This document shows, one piece after another, positions 34,180 to 42,661 of a DNA stretch of 64,000 nt. The notes below the pieces were generated by a model. It saw nothing but the letters and a program-made list of their open reading frames with translations. It searched no databases and was not told the origin of the DNA. The position numbers and the translations under genes are program-made. Source of the stretch: BRHc4a sp049323755 (GTDB lineage: Bacteria; Bacillota; Desulfotomaculia; Desulfotomaculales; Desulfocucumaceae); assembly GCA_049323755.1 (NCBI GenBank), contig JBMOPE010000015.1:13606-77605 (forward strand). Reading direction: 5' to 3'. The stretch's first letter is position 1; each line of letters begins with the position of its first letter.

Positions 34180-35448
34180 ATGTTTTATGATAAGTCCAAA
34201 ATTTATATCAAGGGAGGAGACGGCGGCAACGGGTGCATTGCTTTCCGTAGGGAAAAGTACATTCCTGAGGGAGGACCCTGGGGCGGTGACGGGGGCAAAG
34301 GCGGCGATGTCATTTTTGTTGCTGACGAGGGACTCAGAACCCTTGTGGATTTCAGGTACCAAAGACACTATAAAGCAGAGCGGGGGCAGCACGGCATGGG
34401 TAAAGACATGCACGGGCGGTCCGGTAAAGATCTGGTTTTAAGAGTACCTGTGGGAACCGTGGTTAGGGAGGCCGAAACAGATAGATTTATAGGTGATCTC
34501 ACTGCTAACGGGCAGGAGTTGATTGTTGCCCGTGGAGGCAGGGGGGGACGAGGAAACGCAAGGTTTGCCACTATGACAAACAAAGCGCCCAGGATGGCGG
34601 AAAAGGGAGAGCCGGGGGAAGAATTTTGGCTTAGCCTTGAACTTAAACTACTAGCGGATGTAGGCCTGGTGGGGCTTCCCAATGCCGGAAAGTCCAGTCT
34701 TATATCCAGGATTTCCGCGGCAAAACCCAAAATAGCCGACTATCCCTTTACCACTATAGTCCCTAACCTTGGGATGGTAAGGGCCGATGAAGGGAACAGC
34801 TTTGTTGTTGCAGATATACCCGGCCTTATCGAGGGAGCTCATGCCGGGGTGGGCCTGGGGCATGAATTCCTTCGCCATGTGGAGAGAACACGCCTTCTGG
34901 TTCACCTGGTGGATGTTTCCGGGTACGGTCAAAGAGACCCGGTTAATGACTTTAACGTAGTTAACAGGGAACTGGCCCTATATAATCCCAAACTGGCGGA
35001 GAAACCCATGATTGTGGCGGCAAATAAAACGGATATGCCTGATTCCGCTGAAAACCTTGAATTGCTCGTGAAGAGCATTGGGGACAGGTATGATATATTT
35101 CCTATCTCAGCCCTCACCGGGGAGGGCATTGAAGGGCTGGTGGCCACCGTTGCCCAAATGCTGTCAAATATTCCGGCAGATGTTGTTGAGACCGCGCAGG
35201 AAGAAGTCCCTGTTGTACATGAAGTGGAGCCCAGGTTTGCTATTGAAAAAACCGATGGTGTTTATATCATTTCAGGAAAAGAGATTGAGCGGCATGTGTC
35301 CATGACCGATTTAGAGAATGAAGAGGCTTTAAACCGGCTGCAAAGAATAATGTCACTTATGGGAATAGATGACGCTTTACGTAAGGCCGGGGCCAGAAAC
35401 GGAGAAACGGTGGTTATAAAAAATTTTGAATTTGAATACTCCGAATAG
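34180..35448 (+). CDS. obg: GTPase ObgE/CgtA
   Basis: An essential ribosome-associated GTPase involved in 50S maturation and, in Bacillus, in stress and sporulation signalling. All three domains are present in 422 residues. The glycine-rich Obg fold is at 1-158 (GGDGGNGCIAFRREKYIPEG). The G domain is at about 159-330 with GLPNAGKSS, DIPGLIEGAHAGVGLGHEFL and ANKTDMP. The C-terminal OCT domain (VYIISGKEIERHVSMTDLEN) completes it. ATG at 34180 behind TAAGGAG. Confidence 0.98.
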   Translation: MFYDKSKIYIKGGDGGNGCIAFRREKYIPEGGPWGGDGGKGGDVIFVADEGLRTLVDFRYQRHYKAERGQHGMGKDMHGRSGKDLVLRVPVGTVVREAETDRFIGDLTANGQELIVARGGRGGRGNARFATMTNKAPRMAEKGEPGEEFWLSLELKLLADVGLVGLPNAGKSSLISRISAAKPKIADYPFTTIVPNLGMVRADEGNSFVVADIPGLIEGAHAGVGLGHEFLRHVERTRLLVHLVDVSGYGQRDPVNDFNVVNRELALYNPKLAEKPMIVAANKTDMPDSAENLELLVKSIGDRYDIFPISALTGEGIEGLVATVAQMLSNIPADVVETAQEEVPVVHEVEPRFAIEKTDGVYIISGKEIERHVSMTDLENEEALNRLQRIMSLMGIDDALRKAGARNGETVVIKNFEFEYSE

Positions 35449-35515
35449 GCTCAAGTAAATGAGATAAATGTCGAATTATTAAATAAGGAAGCCAGTCGGG
35501 GGAGTGAATGAGAAG

Positions 35516-35644
35516 ATGGTAAGAAAGCACTGTGAAATATGCCATGGTGAAAGCTATAGTTCTGCTGACAGGGGACCCTGGATTTGCCCTTACTGCGGAT
35601 GTGATCTCTCGAAAACACCGGTACAGGAGTCAATACCTGCGTAA
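35516..35644 (+). CDS. Small zinc-ribbon protein (42 residues)
   Basis: Reads MVRKHCEICHGESYSSADRG then PWICPYCGCDLSK. The pairs CEIC and CPYC are spaced for one zinc ribbon or rubredoxin-like knuckle. GGGGGAG lies 12 bp before the ATG, somewhat far. It is 67 bp downstream of obg and ends before a perfect terminator. Function unknown; a nucleic-acid or protein-binding adaptor is possible. Confidence 0.6.
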   Translation: MVRKHCEICHGESYSSADRGPWICPYCGCDLSKTPVQESIPA

Positions 35645-35669
35645 AGGCCGTGTGATATATTGCAAGGGG

Positions 35670-35700
35670 TGGGATGCCGGGGCATCCCATTTTTGTTTTT
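35670..35700 (+). terminator. Intrinsic terminator after obg and the zinc-ribbon gene
   Basis: TGGGATGCC-GG-GGCATCCCA followed by TTTTTGTTTTT. Confidence 0.95.
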
Positions 35701-35703
35701 GGA

Positions 35704-35761
35704 TCCGGACCCATGAATAGTGCTTAACAATGCCGCTGTTCCAGCGCAGGGCGGTTTTTTT
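35704..35761 (+). repeat. Interspersed repeat, tail fragment
   Basis: CCGGACCCATGAATAGTGCT, then TAACAATGCCGCTGTTCCAGCG and a partly deleted second hairpin (CAGGGCGGTTTTTTT). It is the spacer-and-hairpin tail of the family with no heptamer arm. Confidence 0.75.
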
Positions 35762-35828
35762 AGTTTTAATTACTGCATTGTTTGGTTTATAATTAAAGTT
35801 ACTGAATTAAGTATGCACGTGAGGACTT

Positions 35829-36953
35829 ATGAAAAATAGATCTGATTTGAAAAAGGCCGGCAGGCTTGTGGTTAAAGTAGGTTCCAGCTCACTTATATAT
35901 AAAAACGGGAAGCCCAATATTTCCAGGATGGAATATTTGGCACGGGAGCTGTCGGACCTGCGCAACAGCGGCAAGGAAGTGCTGCTCGTTACATCCGGGG
36001 CCCAGGGGGTAGGTCTGAATCGCCTGGGGTTTTCCATACGTCCAAAAAATATACCGGAAAAACAGGCTGTGGCGGCGGTAGGTCAGGGAATGCTGATGCA
36101 CATGTACGAAAAGCTTTTTGCAGAGTACGGGGTGACTGTGGGACAGGTCCTTCTGACAAAAGAGGACTTTTCCGACAGGAAAAGGTTCCTTAATGCCAGA
36201 AATACCTTGTACGCCCTATTGGGCCTCGGGGTAATTCCCATAATAAATGAAAATGACACCATTGCTTATGATGAGATAAAGCTTGGAGATAATGACAATC
36301 TGGCCGCCCTGGTGGGTGGCCTTATAGATGCCGATGTGCTTATACTGCTGTCCGATGTAGATGGACTGTACTCCGGCGATCCCAGGTCTGTGAAAGATGC
36401 AAGTCTAATACCCGAGGTCAGGGAAATAACCGAGGAAATGGAAAGGTTGGCCGGTGGAACAGGCAGCAGCGTCGGTACCGGGGGAATGGTGACAAAACTC
36501 CAGGCTGCCAAGATAGCCATGCACTCAGGGGTTGTAATGGTTCTGGCCGATGCCTCTAAAAAGGATGTTGTCAGAAGAGTAATGGCAGGGGAAGACATAG
36601 GGACTGTTTTTTGGCCCCAGGTGAAGCTGGTTAACAAAAAAAGGTGGATAGCTTACAGCTCCTCGGTACAGGGAAAAATCTTTGTCGACGAAGGAGCGGC
36701 GAAGGCTCTTTTAAGTAGCGGCAAAAGTCTTCTTCCGTCCGGAATAACCGGAGTGGAGGGGGATTTTGAAATAGGAAACACAGTTAGCGTCATTGATACC
36801 CATGGGAACGAAATAGCCAGGGGAATCGTGAATTATTCCGCCAGGGACATAGAAAAGATAAAGGGAATCCACTCTCACGACATTAAGAGAGTACTGGGCC
36901 AGCAGGATTATGAGGAGGTAATACACAGGAACAACCTTGTTTCCTCATTGTAA
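35829..36953 (+). CDS. proB: Glutamate 5-kinase
   Basis: Phosphorylates glutamate as the first step of proline biosynthesis. The 374-residue protein has the amino-acid kinase domain (VVKVGSSSLIYKNG, VTSGAQGVGLNRLG, INENDTIAYDEIKLGDNDNL, GTGGMVTKLQAAKIA) and a C-terminal PUA domain from about residue 276. The ATG is preceded by GTGAGGACTT. proA, normally next, is not present; the following gene is unrelated. Confidence 0.97.
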   Translation: MKNRSDLKKAGRLVVKVGSSSLIYKNGKPNISRMEYLARELSDLRNSGKEVLLVTSGAQGVGLNRLGFSIRPKNIPEKQAVAAVGQGMLMHMYEKLFAEYGVTVGQVLLTKEDFSDRKRFLNARNTLYALLGLGVIPIINENDTIAYDEIKLGDNDNLAALVGGLIDADVLILLSDVDGLYSGDPRSVKDASLIPEVREITEEMERLAGGTGSSVGTGGMVTKLQAAKIAMHSGVVMVLADASKKDVVRRVMAGEDIGTVFWPQVKLVNKKRWIAYSSSVQGKIFVDEGAAKALLSSGKSLLPSGITGVEGDFEIGNTVSVIDTHGNEIARGIVNYSARDIEKIKGIHSHDIKRVLGQQDYEEVIHRNNLVSSL

Positions 36954-36993
36954 TATTTAGTGAAACCGGTAAGAGATAGGGGCGTTGCTAAAC

Positions 36994-37992
36994 ATGCCGG
37001 ATGTGTGGACCCACCTTATTTGTGGCTGGGAAGTGCTAAAATATGTGGATAAACCGTTTAAAAAAATAGCCCGCAGGGATATTAAGCTTTATAACTTTGG
37101 GCTGCAGGGGCCTGATTTTTTTTATTATTATAATTTCCTCCCATGGACCGGAAACAAGCGGGCCTTTGCCATTGGTAACATGATTCACAATGAAAAGTGC
37201 GGCCTTTTCTTTAGAAAATCCCTTGAGTATTTGAAAGATAACCCGGATGATAGGACAATCGTGTATCTGATGGCCCTCATGTGCCACTGGTGCCTTGATC
37301 GGGTAACGCACCCTTTTATAAACTTTATTTCCGGGATACCTCGCGGTGAGGGTCCGGGCAATGAAAAGCTTGTTAACAATCATAAAAGGGTGGAGGCAGC
37401 CATAGACGCAATACTTGTGAAAAGGTTTTTAAATATGGATGTCAGGAAAGTACCTGTCAGCACCGAATTTAACATTGGGCCAAATCTTCCCGGGGAAGTG
37501 ATTAACCTCTATAAAACAGTTTTACCTGTTGTATTTGGTAACGAATACCGGGATTATGCCGGTGAAGAGCTGTTTCAGAAGTCATACAGGGATATGATAA
37601 AGGCTCATGGAGTTTTATACGATCCAAGGGGTATTAAGCGGTTTGCTGCATCAGTATATGATGTGTTCAGTGCAAGGGTTGAAAACACAAGGCACTATTT
37701 TTACAGAGCACCGGAAAAAAATACCGAGCCATACATGAATGAGAAAAAGCGGGAGTGGTGCCACCCCATGGACCCCGGGGAGTGCTATAGCGAAAGTTTC
37801 CCGGAACTATTCCAAAAGGGCGTTGAGGAGTCCGTAAGGACGGTAAATATCTCTATGAAGTATATTTTAGAAGGTGCAGACGGAGAGGAGCTGGAAGAAG
37901 TAACCCAGGATATTTCCCACTCTACCGGAAAAGCCTGCACTGACAGCCGGGAGATGGTGTGTTTTAACCCTGTGCTTATAAAGGGGCGCTAA
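36994..37992 (+). CDS. Zinc-dependent phospholipase C family protein
   Basis: A 332-residue cytoplasmic-looking protein with the zinc-dependent PLC fold. The His/Asp/Trp-rich motifs MPDVWTHLICGWEVL, LQGPDFFYYYNFLPW, MIHNEKCGLFF and LMCHWCLDRVTHPFINF supply the expected metal ligands. There is no signal peptide, unlike secreted phospholipases C, so the substrate may be intracellular. Such proteins are common in clostridia and largely unstudied. I chose the ATG at 36994 over the TTG at 36985. Confidence 0.85.
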   Translation: MPDVWTHLICGWEVLKYVDKPFKKIARRDIKLYNFGLQGPDFFYYYNFLPWTGNKRAFAIGNMIHNEKCGLFFRKSLEYLKDNPDDRTIVYLMALMCHWCLDRVTHPFINFISGIPRGEGPGNEKLVNNHKRVEAAIDAILVKRFLNMDVRKVPVSTEFNIGPNLPGEVINLYKTVLPVVFGNEYRDYAGEELFQKSYRDMIKAHGVLYDPRGIKRFAASVYDVFSARVENTRHYFYRAPEKNTEPYMNEKKREWCHPMDPGECYSESFPELFQKGVEESVRTVNISMKYILEGADGEELEEVTQDISHSTGKACTDSREMVCFNPVLIKGR

Positions 37993-38109
37993 GATTGGAC
38001 CCACACACATAATCAAGGAATGCAGCGTTAGTACAGGCATTTTCCTAAAATGGCAAAAAGGTAATTTTTACCTGGAGGTCGAATTAATTATTTGTGCTGT
38101 TATTGCTAA

Positions 38110-38421
38110 ATGGAGGTGTTTGGACTGAAGGAGAGCATTGATAGAATAATAGAGCGCCTCGACCGGATTGATCAGAGGCTGGACCACCAGAGTAGTCTTT
38201 TGCTTGCTCTGCAGCATAATTCAGAGGTTGCAAGGGCTGAAAGAGAATCCATAATAATGGCTGTGACCAGATTAAGCGGCCGGTTGGAAGAAGTAAACAA
38301 ACTGTGTGAGGATATATTAAAAAGGGTTAACAATATTGGTTTAACCCAGGAATTCATAAAAGAAAATATAAAAGATCAGGCTTTGGATATAACCCTTCTT
38401 AAAAAAATTATTTCTTATTAA
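38110..38421 (+). CDS. Coiled-coil protein of unknown function (103 residues)
   Basis: Almost entirely a charged helix with heptads (ESIDRIIERLDRIDQRLDHQ, SGRLEEVNKLCEDILKRV). The start is unclear. ATG at 38110 lacks an upstream site, and GGAGG at 38112-38116 would suit only a CTG at 38125. No family was recognised. It precedes the palindrome and hairpin array. Confidence 0.55.
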   Translation: MEVFGLKESIDRIIERLDRIDQRLDHQSSLLLALQHNSEVARAERESIIMAVTRLSGRLEEVNKLCEDILKRVNNIGLTQEFIKENIKDQALDITLLKKIISY

Positions 38422-38448
38422 TCTCCGGAAGCTCTTTTACTTTAAAAC

Positions 38449-38484
38449 TAGAGGCCTTCTTCAACATGTTGAAGAAGGCCTCTA
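38449..38484. repeat. Perfect 36-bp palindrome
   Basis: TAGAGGCCTTCTTCAACA is followed immediately by its exact reverse complement, with no spacer. It lies 27 bp after the stop of the coiled-coil gene. No T-run follows it on either side (ATGTCATG to the right), so it is not a standard terminator, although it could still end transcription. Confidence 0.95.
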
Positions 38485-38485
38485 T

Positions 38486-38885
38486 GTCATGAGCCCGTAA
38501 TGACCTTCGCTACGACTATTACGAATATCTACATAGCCCCAGACAACCTTTCGGCTGCCTGGAACCATTACGACACCCGCAATAATCTTTGCTCGACTAT
38601 CATGGATATCTAGGAAGCCTGTAATGATCTCTCGACCATTACAAACCTCTGCAAACCATAAATGATTTTCGAAACCCATGATAATCTTAGCTCGACCGAT
38701 AAATATCCCTTACGACCATATTGCAATCGTTCGGACTGCAATACAGCCTGCCGGAACATTTACCGATCTTCCCGCCGACTAATACCGAGCCATTTTGACC
38801 CGATATTAATCTTTGGCCGACTAATACAGAGCCCTTTTTGACCCTGTATTAATCTTGGCTCGGCCATTACGAACCCGTGATAGTA
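38486..38885. repeat. Array of short, diverged hairpin repeats
   Basis: A 400-bp non-coding stretch made of imperfect copies of a motif near AATCTTNGCTCGACTATTAC. Hairpins with different stems: CGTAAT/ATTACG (38496-38523), CCAGACA/TGCCTGG with one mismatch, GTAATG/CATTAC (38621-38642), TATTGCA/TGCAATA (38719-38743), AATACAG/CTGTATT (38823-38850). The last two units form a 42-bp direct repeat, CCGACTAATAC and onward, at 38775 and 38817. No open frame or known RNA family was recognised. Confidence 0.75.
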
Positions 38886-38926
38886 TTATGTGCGTTTTTT
38901 TCTAAAGTATTCTTAGAAAAAAAATT

Positions 38927-39142
38927 TTAATGATGATTTCCGAGATAATCTCCTTCCAGGCAAATATTAAAGTCTGGCGGGTGCTCCTGGCTTATATTGC
39001 ACTCCCTGTGTTTTTGCAGGAGCTCATGGGTCATTAAAAGGTGGTTGGCTATCTCATCCAGCAGGCGTCGGTCATTATTATCCAGGTAGATCAATTTCTC
39101 CTCAAGAGAAAGTAAGGTTGCTGACATATAGTCGTTCATTTC
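38927..39142 (-). CDS. Hypothetical protein (71 residues)
   Basis: Starts at the ATG at 39142, behind GGGAGGAACGGGGAA, and reads MNDYMSATLLSLEEKLIYLD. It is mostly helical with a polar C-terminus holding two Cys and several His. An in-frame ATG seven codons upstream would place the ribosome-binding site inside the gene. Spo0E-like regulators are of similar size, but I see no SxxxD motif, so no function is proposed. Confidence 0.55.
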   Translation of the reverse strand, partial: EMNDYMSATLLSLEEKLIYLDNNDRRLLDEIANHLLMTHELLQKHRECNISQEHPPDFNICLEGDYLGNHH

Positions 39143-39365
39143 CCCGTTCCTCCCGTTCTTCACAAATATTAGCGGCCATTAGCTGTCGTATAAATATTCT
39201 GGCCCAATCCAACATCATTTATTTTTATAATCTTTTTGTAAAAATATGTCAATTATAGTGAATAACTGGTTGACATCATATTTTTTGTAGATTTTTGGTG
39301 TTTTTTTAGTATAATAAAAGTGTATTATTATTTTGAATTATTTTTCATAAAAGAAGGTGCTGCCT

Positions 39366-40826
39366 ATGCCCAGTACCATAAAGGTAGATATTTCCAGGGA
39401 CAAGCTAACGGCCATTATAAAAGTATTAGGAGAGGAACACTTTACCAGGGAGGATATTCTGAACGCCCTCAGGGAAAGCGGTGTCGTTTATGGTATTTTC
39501 GAAGATGTGGTGGAAATAGCATCTTCAGGCGCTGTCGACGATTTCATGGTTGTCGCCAAGGGAGACCCGCCGGTGGAGGGAAAACACGGCTGGATCGAAA
39601 TTTTGTGGGATAAAAATGAAAGTAATAGCGTCCGGGATGTCGAAAGAACTGTCGATTACAGGGAAACCAGCAATCTGGTTTCAGTAAATGAGGGGGTTCT
39701 TTTAGCCCAAAGGCACCCTCCCCAGGAAGGGAAGCCCGGAAAAGCTGTAACCGGTGATGCAATAATGCCTCCCCAGGTAAAAACCGCAAAAATTATGGCC
39801 GGTAAGGGAGTAAAGCTGGACGCAGACGGTAATAGGATATTTTCCTCAACACAGGGACGACCGGTGGCCAAAATTGCCGGTCCCAATGTTGTAATTTCAG
39901 TTGAGCCTTCCTATACCATAACCGGTGATGTCTCAATGAAGACAGGGAATATTAGATTTAAGGGCGATGTGGTTGTTACCGGCAACGTAAATGAAACCAT
40001 GAAGCTGGAAGCTTCCGGAAATGTAACTATAAACGGTATAGTAACCGGGGCACATGTTTCAGCAGGGAAAAGCCTTGTGGTGCAGAAAAATATTATCAGC
40101 TGCGAGGTATCTGCAGGTATGGGCTCTGTAGAGTGCGGAAAGATAAGGTACCTTGTACAGGACATATACGATGACCTGGGTAAACTAATAATGGCTATAG
40201 AACAGCTTAAAAAGCAGTCTCCCGATATTGAAAAACTTCCCTTTTCCCAGGTTGTAAACAGCCTTATGGAAAACAGGTTCAGGAATATAAGGGTGAATGC
40301 CAGGCAGTTTATCACGGTTAAGGATTTCAACCTTCCCTTTGAGGTTGAGGAAGCAGTTGAGTCAGTTAAGATTATAACTTCAATGCACTTCAATCCCGGG
40401 GATTTTAGTAAAATGATGAACGCCCTTTTAAAGGCCCTTAGCGCAATGGACTCCGACGAGGGCAAGAATGCAATGATACAGGTGGGTTCCGCATCCGCGT
40501 CTACCATAAAGTGCTCAGGGCAGGTGATGGTATTGAAGGGATGTGTCAATACCATTGTATACGCTGGCGGAAATGTTAAAATAGGGGGACATTTCAAGGG
40601 CGGAGAGGTGTATGGCGAGGGAAATGTTGAGCTGCATGAGCTGGGCAGCAACCTGGGAGCCCCCCCGCTTGTCAGGGTTAAGCCTAAGAGTTTTGTAAGG
40701 GTTAATAATGCTCATCCCGGATCCATTATCCAGATTGGTTCCAACCGGGTGAATGTTTCACAGGAGCTGGTAAGGAGTACTTTCAGACTTAACAGCAATG
40801 GGGAAATCGATATTATACCTTATTAG
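39366..40826 (+). CDS. FapA family protein (DUF342)
   Basis: A 486-residue cytoplasmic protein of the FapA/DUF342 family. An N-terminal domain (DKLTAIIKVLGEEHFTREDI) precedes a beta-helix core with repeated glycine turns (ITGDVSMKTGNIRFKGDVVV, VNTIVYAGGNVKIGGHF) and a helical insertion at about 270-370. Members are often found with flagellar or cell-polarity genes, with no settled function. The ATG at 39366 follows AAGAAGGTG. A TATAAT at 39310-39315 lies 50 bp upstream, with a TTGACA at 39270 too far away to pair with it. Confidence 0.88.
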   Translation: MPSTIKVDISRDKLTAIIKVLGEEHFTREDILNALRESGVVYGIFEDVVEIASSGAVDDFMVVAKGDPPVEGKHGWIEILWDKNESNSVRDVERTVDYRETSNLVSVNEGVLLAQRHPPQEGKPGKAVTGDAIMPPQVKTAKIMAGKGVKLDADGNRIFSSTQGRPVAKIAGPNVVISVEPSYTITGDVSMKTGNIRFKGDVVVTGNVNETMKLEASGNVTINGIVTGAHVSAGKSLVVQKNIISCEVSAGMGSVECGKIRYLVQDIYDDLGKLIMAIEQLKKQSPDIEKLPFSQVVNSLMENRFRNIRVNARQFITVKDFNLPFEVEEAVESVKIITSMHFNPGDFSKMMNALLKALSAMDSDEGKNAMIQVGSASASTIKCSGQVMVLKGCVNTIVYAGGNVKIGGHFKGGEVYGEGNVELHELGSNLGAPPLVRVKPKSFVRVNNAHPGSIIQIGSNRVNVSQELVRSTFRLNSNGEIDIIPY

Positions 40827-40836
40827 TATTATTTAT

Positions 40837-41064
40837 GGGTCCGGAATTGGGAATTAGGAATTAGGAATTAGTACAAAATTCAATTACCACATTTCGCCTA
40901 TACAATCCCAATCCCGGATCTAATATTGTCTTTAGCCGTAGAGAACATCAGCATATATGGGGATGCTATTCATTCCTACCTTAAAAAAGCGGACCTTTTT
41001 GGCCAGCACCTTTATTTACCCTATAATCACCAATTCCTAATTCCCAATTCCCAATTCCGGACCC
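40837..41064. repeat. Interspersed element with perfect 15-bp terminal inverted repeats
   Basis: GGGTCCGGAATTGGG at 40837-40851 is the exact inverse of CCCAATTCCGGACCC at 41050-41064; the homology continues inward as GGAATTA heptamers. Inside is the inverse of the GAAATGNNGTAATTGA block (40872-40898). The element starts 11 bp after the fapA-type stop and ends 12 bp before the cinA stop. No reading frame is inside it. TGAGTAAAGCTTAAAG follows it, the family spacer. Confidence 0.9.
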
Positions 41065-41075
41065 GTGAGTAAAGC

Positions 41076-42284
41076 TTAAAGTTTTTTTAGCGTGTGCCAG
41101 AGAAGAACAAGGCAGAACTGAACTGCTCTCTGACGCTGTTCCAGGGCTCCGCCGACAGGTAGCCGGACTTCCCTTGTGAGGGTTTTATCCTTAAAGGAAG
41201 TGGCAATAATTATGCCCTTGCCGGAGGGGTAAAGGCTGCTTTCTGTTTCTGTAAGGGCAATGCCGATGTCTGACGAAAACTTTTCCTTAATACCCCTGGC
41301 AAGGGCCTGTGCACTGCCTTCACCGGGGGTTATTTTTATGTTTGTCAGTTTCTCAATTTGTTCAATGTTTGCCACCAAAGCCGCTTTAAAATAGTCCGAG
41401 CACCGGGGATAGGATGTCATCATGTGAGAAAGAAAGCCTCCGGAGGTAACCTCGGCCAGGGCAAGTGTTATTCTTTTCTCATCGAGTAACCTGCCCACAG
41501 CAAATGGCAGGGTTTCTTCATCTATGCCATATATATATTCACCAAGGACATTCCTAATCTTTTTTTCCATTTCACTGTTCATGCTGTCGGCCTCTTCGGC
41601 GCTGCCGGCTTTTGATGTTATCCTGAGGTGGATCTCGGAATATTTTGCTGTGGGGGCCAGGGTGGGGTTTTGACTTTGAAGAAGGTGGGCGAGTATTTCA
41701 TCCACCTTGCTTTCCCCTATGCCACAAAGTTTTATGACCCTGGATTTAATTACGGAAACATTGGAGCCCATTTTCTCCCTCAGTAGGGGAATTACCCGGT
41801 TGCTTATCATTTCCTTAAATTCACCGGGTGGCCCCGGTACAAGAAAATATAGTGTGGAATTGTGTTCCAGCACCAGTCCCGGAGCTGTTCCCACAGGGTT
41901 ATCCAGGATTATGCTGCCAGCCGGGGCAAGGGCTTGCTTGAGGTTATTGGCTGACATATCTATCCCCCGGTCTTTAAAAAAGCGCTCGGTAATGGCACGG
42001 GCCTGTTCATTTTCTTCCAGCGGTATACCGACAGTCCCGGAAAGAGCCTCCCTGCTTAAGTCATCCTCGGTGGGGCCAAGCCCCCCACCTATGATGACAA
42101 GGTCTGCTCTTTTCGATGCCTGTGTTATTGCCTCTATAAGCCTTTCCAGGTTGTCGCCCACAGTGACCTGAAAATAAAGATCTACGCCCAGGGCCGCCAG
42201 GTTTTGCTGAAGGTATTGCGCGTTTGTATTCAATATTTGCCCGAGAAGCAGCTCGGTTCCTGTAAATATTACTTCAGCTTTCAA
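41076..42284 (-). CDS. cinA: CinA-like competence/damage-inducible protein
   Basis: CinA has an N-terminal molybdopterin-binding-like domain acting as a pyrophosphatase and a C-terminal PncC domain that deamidates nicotinamide mononucleotide. The N-terminal domain is complete: FTGTELLLGQILNTNAQYL, IIGGGLGPTEDDLSREAL, VPGPPGEFKEM. In the C-terminal domain the usual ESCTGG reads EVTSGG (residues 278-283), so the normally conserved Ser-Cys pair is missing and amidase activity is doubtful. I chose TTG at 42284 with AAGGAG 8 bp upstream; the ATG two codons earlier is too close to it. The gene ends beside a repeat element. Confidence 0.92.
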   Translation of the reverse strand: MKAEVIFTGTELLLGQILNTNAQYLQQNLAALGVDLYFQVTVGDNLERLIEAITQASKRADLVIIGGGLGPTEDDLSREALSGTVGIPLEENEQARAITERFFKDRGIDMSANNLKQALAPAGSIILDNPVGTAPGLVLEHNSTLYFLVPGPPGEFKEMISNRVIPLLREKMGSNVSVIKSRVIKLCGIGESKVDEILAHLLQSQNPTLAPTAKYSEIHLRITSKAGSAEEADSMNSEMEKKIRNVLGEYIYGIDEETLPFAVGRLLDEKRITLALAEVTSGGFLSHMMTSYPRCSDYFKAALVANIEQIEKLTNIKITPGEGSAQALARGIKEKFSSDIGIALTETESSLYPSGKGIIIATSFKDKTLTREVRLPVGGALEQRQRAVQFCLVLLWHTLKKL

Positions 42285-42402
42285 GAACATCGCTCCTTAT
42301 ACAATTCAATCATATTTAATTATACTACAGCCCCGGGTAGTTCGCCGGGAAGATATTATAACCTGTAAAAAAAAGAAACTGGCTCAATATTATAAAAAAG
42401 GA

Positions 42403-42431
42403 TTGTGGTTAGTTAAAAATATATGTATAAT
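42403..42431 (+). promoter_or_regulatory. Possible promoter of the carbonic anhydrase gene
   Basis: TTGTGG, 17 bp, TATAAT (42426-42431). It would give a leader of about 220 nt. The leader contains GGCGG and CCGCC arms followed by TTTTATTATAA (about 42510-42560), which could act as an attenuator. Weak. Confidence 0.4.
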
Positions 42432-42661
42432 ATATCACAAGATAGTAGATGTAATGACGAAAAGCAGGGGGAATCGGGTTCGGAAGGAGAGGACTTAAAT
42501 ACCCGCAATCAGGCGGACTCCGTAAGTGCTACAACAGGGAAGCCGCCTTTTATTATAACAGTCGGTGTGACGGATTTCACTTGTAGAGTGATCAGGGGTA
42601 GTGACAGAAATAACAAGATAAAACAAAGATAAAAATGATGGGATTTAAGGGGAGAATAGAT

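Noticed and set aside
38493..38560. Open frames on either strand inside the hairpin array
   Set aside because: They are short, lack ribosome-binding sites and follow the repeat structure.
38110..38885. The hairpin array as a CRISPR array
   Set aside because: Units are strongly diverged, have unequal spacing and no unique spacers, and no cas genes are near.
39270..39315. TTGACA and TATAAT upstream of the FapA-type gene as one promoter
   Set aside because: The two boxes are 34 bp apart, twice the usual spacing.
42423..42632. A 69-residue frame before the carbonic anhydrase gene
   Set aside because: It starts in the predicted -10 box, has no ribosome-binding site and resembles no family; it is more likely untranslated leader.
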